Shown here in pieces: positions 1 through 8,259 of a stretch of 64,000 nucleotides of DNA. Where the stretch lies: assembly GCF_021596945.1 (NCBI RefSeq), contig NZ_CP063779.1, positions 933,501-997,500 of the forward strand, given 5' to 3'. The notes beneath the pieces are model-generated. The model had not been told where the DNA came from. It saw only the letters and a list, made by a program, of their open reading frames with translations, and did no database searches. A program made the translations under genes and the position numbers. The DNA comes from Mongoliitalea daihaiensis (lineage in GTDB: Bacteria; Bacteroidota; Bacteroidia; Cytophagales; Cyclobacteriaceae). Within the stretch, counting starts at the first letter, position 1; every line of letters starts with the position of its first letter.

Positions 1-104
1 ATTTCATTGATTTAATCGTAAATGTAGGAGAGAAAACCATCACTAATTTTCTACACAATGCGACGGAAATTCCGGTAGATTTCCCAGCAGCACCACAATT
101 GTAA
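1..104 (+). CDS. 3' end of an unidentified gene
   Basis: An open frame enters from the left edge and stops at TAA 102-104, giving 33 C-terminal residues ending in VDFPAAPQL. The frame has no internal stop and is followed by a terminator-like hairpin, which supports a genuine gene end. The fragment is too short for me to assign a family. Confidence 0.6.
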   Translation, partial: FIDLIVNVGEKTITNFLHNATEIPVDFPAAPQL

Positions 105-126
105 AAATCTGCTTTTAATAAAACAC

Positions 127-160
127 AAAAAGCCTTTTCCTTTGGGAGGGGTTTTTTGTT
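127..160 (+). terminator. Intrinsic terminator after the first gene
   Basis: Bases 127-140 pair with 144-157, with several G-U pairs, around a TTT loop, and a T-rich tail follows. It sits 23 bp after the stop of the upstream gene. A possible TTG start at 156 for the next gene lies inside this hairpin, which argues against that start. Confidence 0.5.
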
Positions 161-200
161 TTCTTTACAAAAAATAGGAAAACCAAAAAACGGTAAAGTA

Positions 201-1055
201 ATGGAATACCTCTACAATGAAAAGAAGCTTGGTGCCAGCTTTATACTCGTGTCCGGTCAAGCAATCCATGAAAAATTGAATGGCTCATCGAGATTTTTGA
301 AATTCCTATGGAACAAAGGCACAGAAGAAATTAATATTAAGGTCAATCATTTTCAAGTATCCATCAAACCCAATCATGTCGCGTGCACTACCTACCATCA
401 GGAAGTGAGAATTCCACATGATTCAAAAGATCTGGTTGTACTTTTATTCAATCGGGAGTTTTATTGCATACATACCTTTGACCAAGAAGTTTCTTGCAAT
501 GGACTGCTCTTTTTTGGTTCAGACTTCACTCCAATCTTACAGCTTGATCCTGATGAAACTGAAAAACTAAGCAATTTGCTTCAGGTGTTACAACAAGAAT
601 TTATCATCCATGATGTCAATCAGGAAGAAATGCTCAGGATTCTGCTAAAAAGATTCATTATACGCCTGACGAGGTTGGCGCGCAAGCAGTTACTTAAAAA
701 CTCAGAAAAACAGGAAGAAATTGATTTGGTTAGGTCTTTCAATGTTTTGGTTGAGGAGCATTACAAAGAAAAGAAGTCTGTAGCTGAATATGCCGAATTG
801 TTACATAAATCTCCGAAAACGCTTTCGAATGTATTTTCAAAAGTAAGTCATACATCGCCTTTACAGGTGATCCATGAAAGAATAGCGACTGAGGCCAAGC
901 GATTGCTGATCTACACAGAGTTACCGATAAAGTCGATAGGATATGAATTGGGGTATGAAGAATATCCTCAGTTTAGTAAATTCTTCAAAAAGACTACGGG
1001 CATGAGTCCTGTAGATTTCAGAAGTTCCGGGATTGGCTTACCATCAAGGAATTAA
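201..1055 (+). CDS. AraC-family transcriptional regulator
   Basis: A DNA-binding regulator of about 284 residues. The C-terminal ~100 residues carry the double helix-turn-helix of the AraC family: LHKSPKTLSNVF in the first HTH, then IKSIGYELGYEEYPQFSKFF and TTGMSPVDFR in the second. The N-terminal half resembles an AraC cupin-type sensor but the ligand is unknown. I chose ATG 201 because the earlier TTG at 156 lies in a terminator hairpin. The last codons (LPSRN, stop) are written in the palindromic repeat that fills the next 1.7 kb, so the array has run into the gene's 3' end. The target is not evident. Confidence 0.85.
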   Translation: MEYLYNEKKLGASFILVSGQAIHEKLNGSSRFLKFLWNKGTEEINIKVNHFQVSIKPNHVACTTYHQEVRIPHDSKDLVVLLFNREFYCIHTFDQEVSCNGLLFFGSDFTPILQLDPDETEKLSNLLQVLQQEFIIHDVNQEEMLRILLKRFIIRLTRLARKQLLKNSEKQEEIDLVRSFNVLVEEHYKEKKSVAEYAELLHKSPKTLSNVFSKVSHTSPLQVIHERIATEAKRLLIYTELPIKSIGYELGYEEYPQFSKFFKKTTGMSPVDFRSSGIGLPSRN

Positions 1056-1741
1056 GGACTAGCTTAATGAACCTTAACTCCTAAATGGTTTTTTACCATG
1101 AAGGAATTAAGAAAATTAAGTCCTCTCTTAACGCCCCTTCACTCCTCAATGGTTTACTTTCACAATCAAGGAATTAGGTAAAACCTTAATGCCCCTTCAC
1201 TCCTTAATGGTTTATCCTCACCATAAAGGAAAAAGAAAAATCTTAATAAACCTTCACTCCTTAATGGTTTATCCTCACCATAAAGGAAAAAGAAAAACCT
1301 TAATGAACCTTAACTCCTTAATGGTTTATCCTCACCATAAAGGAAAAAGAAAAACCTTAATGAACCTTAACTCCTTAATGGTTTTTCACCATGAAGGAAT
1401 TAAGAAAATTAAGTCCTCTCTTAACGCACCTTCACTCCTCAATGGTTTACTTTCACAATCAAAGAATTAAAAACCCTTAATGAACCTTAATCCCTTAATG
1501 GTTCACTTTCACCATCAATGATTTAAGAAAAACCTTAATAAACCTTAACTCCTTAATGGTTTTTCACCATGAAGGAATTAAGAAAATTAAGTCCTCTCTT
1601 AATGTCCATTCACTCCTCAATGGTTTACTTTCACAATCAAGGAATTAAAAAATCTTAATGAACCTTAATCCCTTAATGGTTTACTTTCACCATCAATGAT
1701 TTAAGAAAAACCTTAATGCCCCTTAACTCCTTAATGGTTCA
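1034..1741. repeat. Palindromic repeat array, left part
   Basis: Dense short repeats with a core CCTTAATGGT, a 4-8 bp spacer and ACCATnAAGG, an imperfect inverted repeat, joined by variants of AATTAAGAAAATTAAGTCC. Part of the array (about 1210-1385) is a clean 57-bp tandem. Copies vary in spacer and arms, so this is not a CRISPR array. It starts inside the end of the AraC gene and abuts the stop codon of the GxxExxY gene. Each unit could form a small hairpin in DNA or RNA. Confidence 0.85.
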
Positions 1742-2158
1742 TCATTCAGGGAGTTGTGCAAAGTATTCATTCACAAAAGGTTTTTTGCTACGTGTAATGT
1801 TATCAGTGAAGAAATTGATCAAAAGTCCCTGTGGCTTCTTTAGAAGCTTCATGTAAGTCAATAATTGCGCTTCGTGGACCGGAAGTATATTCTCTATGGC
1901 TTTCAATTCTACCACTACCGTTTTATTTACCAGCAAATCGACCCTTAAATTGACTTCCATCTCCAAGGAGTCATAAATTACAGGAACCCGCATTTGCTGA
2001 TCAACTTCGTAACCATTTTTTAAAAGTTCGTGCCGTAGACAATGCTCATAAACACTCTCAAGCAATCCTGGACCCAATTCTTTATGAACTTTAATTGCAA
2101 GCCCCACAATTTCATAAGATAGCTGAGTTACCTCTCGTTTTGTCATAAGCGGAAACAT
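1742..2158 (-). CDS. GxxExxY protein, PD-(D/E)XK nuclease-like
   Basis: A 138-residue protein with the family signature GLLESVY (Gly31, Glu34, Tyr37) after IVGLAIKVHKELGPG. The later stretch RVDLLVNKTVVVELKA carries Asp74, Glu84 and Lys86, the spacing of a PD-(D/E)XK nuclease core. No signal peptide or membrane segment is seen. Length fits the family, and Met5 (2146) is an alternative start. The gene is transcribed against its neighbours and lies entirely inside the palindromic repeat array, which touches its stop codon. The cellular role of this family is, to my knowledge, not established. The family call is secure; nuclease activity is inference. Confidence 0.85.
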   Translation of the reverse strand: MFPLMTKREVTQLSYEIVGLAIKVHKELGPGLLESVYEHCLRHELLKNGYEVDQQMRVPVIYDSLEMEVNLRVDLLVNKTVVVELKAIENILPVHEAQLLTYMKLLKKPQGLLINFFTDNITRSKKPFVNEYFAQLPE

Positions 2159-2204
2159 TTATTATAAACCTTTCGACTAACCACACCCATTAATCTAGTA
2201 ATTT

Positions 2205-2760
2205 TTTTGTTACCATAAACGGAATTAAAAAAATCTTAATGAACCTTAATCCCTTAATGGTTTATTCTCACCATGAAGGAATTAAGAAAATTAAGTCCTC
2301 TCTTAATATCCATTTACTCCTTAATGGTTTACTTTCACCATCAATGATTTAAGAAAAACCTTAATGAACCTTCACTTCTTAATGGTTTTTTACAATGAAG
2401 GAATTAAGAAAATTAAGTCCTCTCTTAATGACCCTTCACTCCTTAATGGTTTACTTTCACCATCAATGATTTAAGAAAAACCTTAATAAACCTTAACTCC
2501 TTAATGGTTTTTCACCATGAAGGAATTAAGAAAATTAAGTCCTCTCTTAACGCCCCTTCACTCCTTAATGGTTTACTTTCACAATCAAGGAATTAAAAAA
2601 TCTTAATGAACCTTAATCCCTTAATGGTTTTTCACCATGAAGGAATTAAGAAAATTAAGTCCTCTCTTAATGACTCTTCACTCCTTAATGGTTTATCCTC
2701 ACCATAAAGGAAAAAGAAAAACCTTAATGAACCTTAACTCCTTAATGGTTTATCTTTCAA
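2205..2760. repeat. Palindromic repeat array, right part
   Basis: The same units as on the other side of the GxxExxY gene (CTTAATGGT, short spacer, ACCATGAAGG; CACCATCAATGATTTAAG variants) continue until about 10 bp before the next ATG. Composite blocks recur on both sides: the block with AATTAAGTCCTCTCTTAA appears several times left and right. This suggests the gene sits within one array rather than between two unrelated ones. Confidence 0.85.
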
Positions 2761-2770
2761 AATATTCATC

Positions 2771-3511
2771 ATGCGTAACATTTTCATCTTTCTAGTTGGC
2801 ATCCTTATCAGTTTCCAAAGCATAGGACAGACTACCATCTATTTGAACGAATACCGAGTTCCCATCCAACCAAATCCAACATCCCCTGCCAGTTTTTTTA
2901 TGATAAAAACCGGCAATGAACTTTCAGAACTGATCCTTACATTCACTACCGATACGGTTACGGTACTACAAAAAAGGGTAGATAAAAACGAACAAGGAAT
3001 AGCCACCAAAAAAATTGATACCGAATACACCAACGATGGAGCGCTCACCACTCGAACAACAAAAGATTTACTGACTTCCACCACCACTATAGAAACCTAC
3101 TTTACCGATGGCATACTAAAAAGTAAAAAAGTAACGAAATCCGGAACACTCATCGAAGAGCAGTATTACGACCAAGATGGACAGGTCCTTCCCAAACCTA
3201 CTTTAACCATGCCTTTACCTAAAGGGGACATGCAAGGTTGGTTTGAATATTTGAATAAAAACATGAAAATGCCTAATGAAGTCAAATATTCAGGATTAAA
3301 TGAAACCGTGTATGTGAAATTTGAGATTGATACCGAAGGTGCGATAAAAAATATTCAAGTGTATAACCCGGAGGAAGTTCACCCATCTATTTCCAAAGAG
3401 GCAGTTCGTCTGCTCTTGAAATACCCCCATCGCTGGAAACCTGGCACTAGCAATGGAGAAAACGCTGTGATGGATATGATTCTTCCCTTACGATTTAAGT
3501 ATGGGAATTAG
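2771..3511 (+). CDS. Secreted protein with TonB C-terminal-like domain
   Basis: A 246-residue exported protein. Residues 1-19 form a signal peptide (hydrophobic core FIFLVGILISF). The middle (about 75-145) has toxin/MORN-like repeat phrases such as YFTDGILKSKKVTKSGTLI. The C-terminal ~85 residues resemble a TonB C-terminal domain: VYVKFEIDTEGAIKNIQVY, then ISKEAVRLLLKYPHRWKPG. Such proteins are common in Bacteroidota. Without a visible proline-rich spacer or ExbBD neighbours, a role in outer-membrane energy transduction is only inferred. The ATG lies directly after the repeat array. Confidence 0.7.
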   Translation: MRNIFIFLVGILISFQSIGQTTIYLNEYRVPIQPNPTSPASFFMIKTGNELSELILTFTTDTVTVLQKRVDKNEQGIATKKIDTEYTNDGALTTRTTKDLLTSTTTIETYFTDGILKSKKVTKSGTLIEEQYYDQDGQVLPKPTLTMPLPKGDMQGWFEYLNKNMKMPNEVKYSGLNETVYVKFEIDTEGAIKNIQVYNPEEVHPSISKEAVRLLLKYPHRWKPGTSNGENAVMDMILPLRFKYGN

Positions 3512-3670
3512 ACCTTTGAAGGAATCCATTATCTCTTGGGTCATATTGATTCAAAAATCATTCCTTTCACCGATGCCTCACAAGCACAGATTGAATTTAA
3601 GCTAACTGCTGGATCAAAAGACTATTCCTTTTTTGAAAATTTGGAACATCGGTTGAATCCATTGTTTTGA
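3512..3670 (+). pseudogene. In-frame open stretch after the TonB-like stop
   Basis: After the TAG at 3509-3511 the same frame stays open for 52 codons to TGA 3668-3670 (for example HYLLGHIDSKIIPFTDASQ). There is no start codon near its beginning. Its composition looks protein-like, so it may be the end of a decayed gene or a readthrough extension. I do not recognise the sequence. Confidence 0.25.
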
Positions 3671-3770
3671 AGTTTAAAATTATTAAAAATTAATCGAGGG
3701 TTTCAAAAATCAGTTTAAAACATCCATCCGAAAACCCCCTTTAACTAATAACCAATTAAACAGGTTTTAC

Positions 3771-4697
3771 TCATTTCCTCATCAAACTCAGCGAGAAATA
3801 AATTTTTTCGTCAGTAAAATGTCGTTCCCAAGAAAATCCAGTTTTCGCCGCAATGGTGTCGAGCTCCTTCAAACTGTACTTTTGGGATATTTCAGTGTGA
3901 ATGGTTTCATAGCGGTCGAAGTTGATTGAAATATCTCCAATACTAATCCGTTGAGCTTGTAAACTCACCAAAAAACTTAAGGCTGAACCAGTCAAAGGGT
4001 TGTATACCCCATAATGCTCAAAGGCTTCCACGTCAAAATTAGCGCCCAATTCTCTGTTGATTCTTCCCAGTAAATTGAGATTGAATTTTTTGGTCACTCC
4101 TTCGCTGTCGTTGTATGCTGCCCGAATGATGTGAGGGTTCTTTTTCAAATCTACACCCATCAAAAAAAAGTCTCCTGGTCTTAAAAAATCATTGATAAAC
4201 TGAATAAACCCTAAGGCTTTTTCCCCTGGAAAATTTCCAATATTACTTCCCATAAAAAGAAGCAATCGGGGATTTTTCCGTTCTTTTAAAAGGGATATGG
4301 TTTCTAAATAATCTCCTGCCACTGCCTCAACATTTAATCCCGGTAATTTTTGAGATACCAAAGCCTTATTCACTTCTAGGATTTCAGGAGATATATCCAT
4401 GGGAATATAGTTTAGATGCTTGATCGCTTTCATAGCCTCTTTCAAAAAGATGACCGTTTTAGAACCATCGCCTGCACCCAGCTCAATAATATCCAAAGAC
4501 TCAAAAGGGATTTCGGAAAGAATTTCGGTGGATCTGTTTTGCAAGATTTCTACTTCACATTCTGGGAGATAATATTCTTCCAAAGCCATGATTTCTTGGA
4601 AAATTTTGGATCCTCTTTCATCATAGAAGTACTTGGAAGGGAGTGATTTTTGTCCTGATGTCAACCCATGGATGACATCCTCATAAAATTGGTTCAT
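3771..4697 (-). CDS. egtD: L-histidine N-alpha-methyltransferase (EgtD-like)
   Basis: An S-adenosylmethionine-dependent enzyme that trimethylates histidine to hercynine, the first step to ergothioneine. Diagnostic parts are LPSKYFYDERGSKIFQEI near the N-terminus, the SAM loop ELGAGDGSKT, LLLFMGSNIGNFPG, and near the C-terminus ETIHTEISQKYS, matching the Glu and Ser that bind the histidine amino group in EgtD. Met16 (4697) places the start 5 bp after the egtB stop; Met1 (4742) would overlap egtB by 40 bp. It is the third gene of a BCCT-egtB-egtD cluster. About 308 residues is close to known EgtD. Confidence 0.9.
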   Translation of the reverse strand: MNQFYEDVIHGLTSGQKSLPSKYFYDERGSKIFQEIMALEEYYLPECEVEILQNRSTEILSEIPFESLDIIELGAGDGSKTVIFLKEAMKAIKHLNYIPMDISPEILEVNKALVSQKLPGLNVEAVAGDYLETISLLKERKNPRLLLFMGSNIGNFPGEKALGFIQFINDFLRPGDFFLMGVDLKKNPHIIRAAYNDSEGVTKKFNLNLLGRINRELGANFDVEAFEHYGVYNPLTGSALSFLVSLQAQRISIGDISINFDRYETIHTEISQKYSLKELDTIAAKTGFSWERHFTDEKIYFSLSLMRK

Positions 4698-4702
4698 GCT
4701 TG

Positions 4703-5857
4703 TTATTTTACTAGTCTTATTCCTGAAAAAAGCCATCTGCAAGAGGCATGAAAAAAATTTCTATACGTCTTGCGACTATGTCCCTCTGGCGTTGCAACGG
4801 ATGCCCCTCGAAGTACATTCTGATTACTCATAAATTTTCCATTGTATTCACCCAAAGCACCAGGAGCTTTTTGAAATCCCGGATAAGGTAAATACGCACT
4901 GTAAGTCCATTCCCAAAGCTGTCCCCACTTGAGCTTATCAGCAGCTACTTCCCACTCAAATTCCGTAGGCAGCCTCATGCAGCTCCATTCAGCAAAAGCT
5001 TGTGCCTCATAGAAACTCACATGCTGTACCGGTAAGGACTGATCCACTTTTTCGAAGCCTTTGAGTGTATAGTGGAACCAATCTCCATTTTTTTTGTGCC
5101 AGTAGAGGGGTGCTACTATTTTTTCCCGTAAAATAAAATCCCAGCCTTCCGAAAGCCAGCAATTGAAGTCCAAATACCCACCATCCTCCATGAATGCCAT
5201 GTACTCTCCATTGGTTACTAAATTTTCAGCAATTTCAAAGGATGGAAGGAAAACCTGATGCTGCCCCAGTTCATTGTCAAAACAAAATCCTTGTCCAGAT
5301 GCTCCTATGCTATGTAAGCCCTCTTCTATCCGTTGGAATCCTTTTCTATTTTCTTGCACTACTCCAAACCCTTCCCCATAAATAGGAAAAGTAGGCTGAT
5401 TCCCAAGAATGTATTTGATATCGTACATCAAAAGCTCTTGATGTTGCTGCTCATGGTTGATTCCTATTTCGATGATATCCAAAATTTCTTCAGCGGGCCC
5501 GGTATCCAAGAATGCCAACATTTGCCCTGTAACATATTCCCGATAGGCCATCACTTCCCGAACGGGAGGTCTACTCATCAAACCTCTGTTGGGTCGAAGC
5601 ACCCTGTCGCCTGCATTATTGTAATAACTGTTAAACAAATAAGAAAAATCCTCATGATACAGAACGTAACCTGAACAATATTTTTCCAAAACAAATGCCT
5701 CAAAAAACCAAGTGGTATGACCCAAATGCCATTTAGGCGGGGAAACGTCAATCATAGGCTGAGGGACGTAATCTTCAATTTCCAGAGGCTTGCAGATATT
5801 GCCTGAATAGTTTCTACACAATTCAAACCTCTTTTTAAGTTCCTTTACTCTATTCAT
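4703..5857 (-). CDS. egtB: Ergothioneine biosynthesis protein EgtB-like sulfoxide synthase
   Basis: A non-haem iron enzyme joining a cysteine-type thiol to hercynine with oxygen. The N-terminal DinB-like domain has HLGHTTWFFE and HEQQHQE, which supply the three iron-binding His. The C-terminal formylglycine-generating-enzyme fold has MRLPTEFEWEVAA, VLRGAS, YRNFF and WLFSGIRL. I chose Met27 of the longest frame (5857), which overlaps the BCCT stop by 8 bp and matches the family start. About 384 residues fits. No egtC or egtE is near, so whether the thiol donor is cysteine or gamma-glutamylcysteine cannot be read from the locus. Confidence 0.9.
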   Translation of the reverse strand: MNRVKELKKRFELCRNYSGNICKPLEIEDYVPQPMIDVSPPKWHLGHTTWFFEAFVLEKYCSGYVLYHEDFSYLFNSYYNNAGDRVLRPNRGLMSRPPVREVMAYREYVTGQMLAFLDTGPAEEILDIIEIGINHEQQHQELLMYDIKYILGNQPTFPIYGEGFGVVQENRKGFQRIEEGLHSIGASGQGFCFDNELGQHQVFLPSFEIAENLVTNGEYMAFMEDGGYLDFNCWLSEGWDFILREKIVAPLYWHKKNGDWFHYTLKGFEKVDQSLPVQHVSFYEAQAFAEWSCMRLPTEFEWEVAADKLKWGQLWEWTYSAYLPYPGFQKAPGALGEYNGKFMSNQNVLRGASVATPEGHSRKTYRNFFHASCRWLFSGIRLVK

Positions 5858-7355
5858 GCTTCGTATCTTTCCAAAACAACAATCTAAGAAAATAAAACGC
5901 CATGCCCAAAAACATCCCACTAAAAGGAAGAGCACATACTATTAAAAGCTGAGATACAGCTTCCAATAATGATTCTTGGCCTATCAAAAACAAGACAATG
6001 GTAAATAAACCTATCAATAGTCCCCATGTCCACCTAAACTTCTTCAAAGGCTCTTGCTTGCCAGCATCGCTAAACATACTCAATACGAAAATGGCAGAGT
6101 CTACGGAGGTAATCAAGAAGGTAAAAACCAAAAAAAGTGAAATACCTTTTGTCAGAGCTGCAAATGGTAAGTAGTCAAAAAACCGGAATATAGCAGTGTA
6201 GATGGACCCAAAATCCCCCGCATCAGCAATTCCCGATTCCAGTAAGTAAAAAGCCTGCTGACCAAAAACAGTAAACCAACAAAAAGTACCTAATGAGGGA
6301 ATAATCAAAACTGCTAGAATAAAATCCCGAATCTTTCTTCCTTTGGAAATTCTTGCAATAAAGACACCCGTAAAAGGAGCCCAAGCCAACCAAAATGCCC
6401 AGTAGAAATACGTCCAATCTTTCATAAATTCTGCCTTTACTTGAAGTCCACCCAAATTGAGACTCATGGGTACAAACTCATACAGATAAGTCGTCAAGGT
6501 GGTCAAAAAGCCAAAACTAACTCCTTTTTGCCAGCCAGAGTAGGCAACAAAAATCATGAGAACTAATGCGAGACCAATAGTAAGGTTGGAGATATTTCTG
6601 ATGCCTGCTTTCAGTCCGAGAAGTGCCGATACGGTCGCTAACATGCATACCACAATGACCACGTAAATTGCTTCTAAGGGAGCCGGAGAAAACCCCCACA
6701 AGCCCCCCATTGCTTCCAGCAACTGCCGCCCACCAAGCCCTAATGCTGCCACGACACCCAAAAGAGTGCATATGATCGTCAAAACATTCATCAGTACCCC
6801 TATGATGGATTGTTGGGATTTTCCCGCTAAAAGAGAGGAACTTAATGCTGGTTGATTTTTTACAAACATGATATAGGCCATGATCAATCCAAAAAGACCG
6901 TAAAAGGCCCAAGGGGTCAAGCCCCAATGAAAAAAAGTATATTCCAAGGCAAAATCCGCCTTTGAAAGTGAAGAGTCTCTAGGGGGACTTTGGTAATAGT
7001 AAACAGGTTCCTGTACTGCACGAAGCAAAAGACCTGCCCCCATACCAGTACTGTATAACATGGCTATCCAACTAAACCAGTTGTAATCTGGCGTTTCTCC
7101 GCCAAGACGGATATTACCAATTTTTGTACAGGCAAGAAATAGTAAAAGCAGGACAGAAAAAAGTCCCAATACTAAATAGTAAAATCCAAAGCCCTGCAAT
7201 AAAAAGGCTGACAACTGACCCAAGTTTTGTTTGAATGATTCAGGGAATAGAAAGCCAAAACCCAAGAATGCCAAGCAAAAGCTCCCGATCAAAATTTTAG
7301 TTACTTTTTGAGGTTGGCTCAACGCTTTTAAAATCATTTTCGACCAAATGTCCAT
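5850..7355 (-). CDS. BCCT-family betaine/carnitine/choline-type transporter
   Basis: A 501-residue inner-membrane transporter with about 12 hydrophobic segments. BCCT hallmarks are GMGAGLLLRAVQEPVYYY around the unwound third helix (GMG) and HWGLTPWAFYGLFGL, which provides the aromatic substrate box. The usual Trp after the GMG segment (MFWGV) is here LLRAV. It overlaps the start of egtB, so the two are probably co-transcribed. I infer a substrate linked to ergothioneine synthesis or a betaine such as hercynine or glycine betaine. The short C-terminal tail is unlike long osmosensing BetP. Confidence 0.85.
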   Translation of the reverse strand: MDIWSKMILKALSQPQKVTKILIGSFCLAFLGFGFLFPESFKQNLGQLSAFLLQGFGFYYLVLGLFSVLLLLFLACTKIGNIRLGGETPDYNWFSWIAMLYSTGMGAGLLLRAVQEPVYYYQSPPRDSSLSKADFALEYTFFHWGLTPWAFYGLFGLIMAYIMFVKNQPALSSSLLAGKSQQSIIGVLMNVLTIICTLLGVVAALGLGGRQLLEAMGGLWGFSPAPLEAIYVVIVVCMLATVSALLGLKAGIRNISNLTIGLALVLMIFVAYSGWQKGVSFGFLTTLTTYLYEFVPMSLNLGGLQVKAEFMKDWTYFYWAFWLAWAPFTGVFIARISKGRKIRDFILAVLIIPSLGTFCWFTVFGQQAFYLLESGIADAGDFGSIYTAIFRFFDYLPFAALTKGISLFLVFTFLITSVDSAIFVLSMFSDAGKQEPLKKFRWTWGLLIGLFTIVLFLIGQESLLEAVSQLLIVCALPFSGMFLGMAFYFLRLLFWKDTKHE

Positions 7356-7435
7356 AAATACTTACGATCCCTGAATATCAAAGTAATCTACACTTTGACC
7401 TTCATTGATTTGTAGCAGGAATAAAATTCCAACAT

Positions 7436-7717
7436 TTAAGGCTTCACCTCCACCCCTTTCCAAAAAGCTACATAATTTTTTATTTCCCTAGCGGCAGGCT
7501 TCGTGTCAGGATAGTACCAAGCAGCATCTTTATTCACTTTACCGTCTACTTCCACATGATAATACGATGCTACTCCTTTCCAAGGACAAGTAGTATGTGT
7601 ATCGGATGTTTTGAAAAACTCCTGCTTAATAGCATCTGCTGGAAAATAATGATTCCCTTCCACTTGAAGCGTTTGGTTACTTTCAGCGATTATTTGATTA
7701 TTCCAGATTGCTTTCAT
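7436..7717 (-). CDS. DUF427 domain protein
   Basis: A 93-residue cytosolic protein covering one DUF427 domain. The signature CPWKGVASYYHVEVDG is followed by AAWYYPDTKPAAREIKNYVAFWKG, with a conserved Cys and clustered aromatics. The length is normal for stand-alone members, and the function of the family is not established. It lies 80 bp upstream of the BCCT gene on the same strand, so it may be the first gene of that transcript, though the gap allows a separate promoter. Confidence 0.85.
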   Translation of the reverse strand: MKAIWNNQIIAESNQTLQVEGNHYFPADAIKQEFFKTSDTHTTCPWKGVASYYHVEVDGKVNKDAAWYYPDTKPAAREIKNYVAFWKGVEVKP

Positions 7718-8083
7718 GATTGATTGATTTTGTATTGAGTTTAAGATTTCAACTATACATATTCAAGATAATGAATTCTTCTGGACTTATCTAAATTAAT
7801 TGACTCTTCCATCCTATTTGATGAATCTATCAACCAAATGCAAAACAAGGCAATCGAGTACGGGAAAAGGAAAAAAGTGTCTTTGCCCAGTATTTATCTA
7901 TCAAAGGGCCTGAGGCTTGCCAAAGGCATCCTTATCGTATAGCCATGCTATTAATCCCAAAATTGATTTTAGGCATAAAACAATCACTGAAACCCAATAC
8001 AAACTTTTATTTTAAAAAGAGTCGATTATGTCTGGAAAATTAGCAATAATTTGATAGTAAAATTTCATTAATTGAAATAAAAT

Positions 8084-8114
8084 TCTGATTTTCTGTTTCA
8101 AAAGGTTAACTTTG
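8084..8114 (+). promoter_or_regulatory. Bacteroidota-type promoter before the SulP gene
   Basis: A -7 element TAACTTTG (8107-8114) matches TAnnTTTG exactly. A -33-like TCTG (8084-8087, one mismatch to TTTG) lies 19 bp upstream. The start codon is about 145 bp downstream, leaving a long leader. The rest of the 540-bp gap from 7718 holds nothing I can name. Confidence 0.45.
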
Positions 8115-8259
8115 AAGTTTAAATTAAATCAGTATTGACCCATGACACTTACTCCACCCTGATTATTTTGTTTTTTTACCTCAGCGTTTTCCCGTTTTTA
8201 AACAAGGTCTCCTAGCCTTGCATTGCATCAATAATTTAGAATTTCCCAAACAAAACAAC

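Noticed and set aside
156-200. TTG start for the AraC regulator
   Set aside because: It lies inside the terminator hairpin of the preceding gene; ATG 201 fits better.
1189-1470. 93-codon open frame of repeated HSLMVYPHHKGKRK units
   Set aside because: It is produced by the 57-bp tandem part of the palindrome array (57 is a multiple of 3); the frame has no independent coding signs.
1034-2760. CRISPR array
   Set aside because: Repeats are palindromic, vary in arms and spacing, lack unique spacers of constant size, and no cas gene is present.
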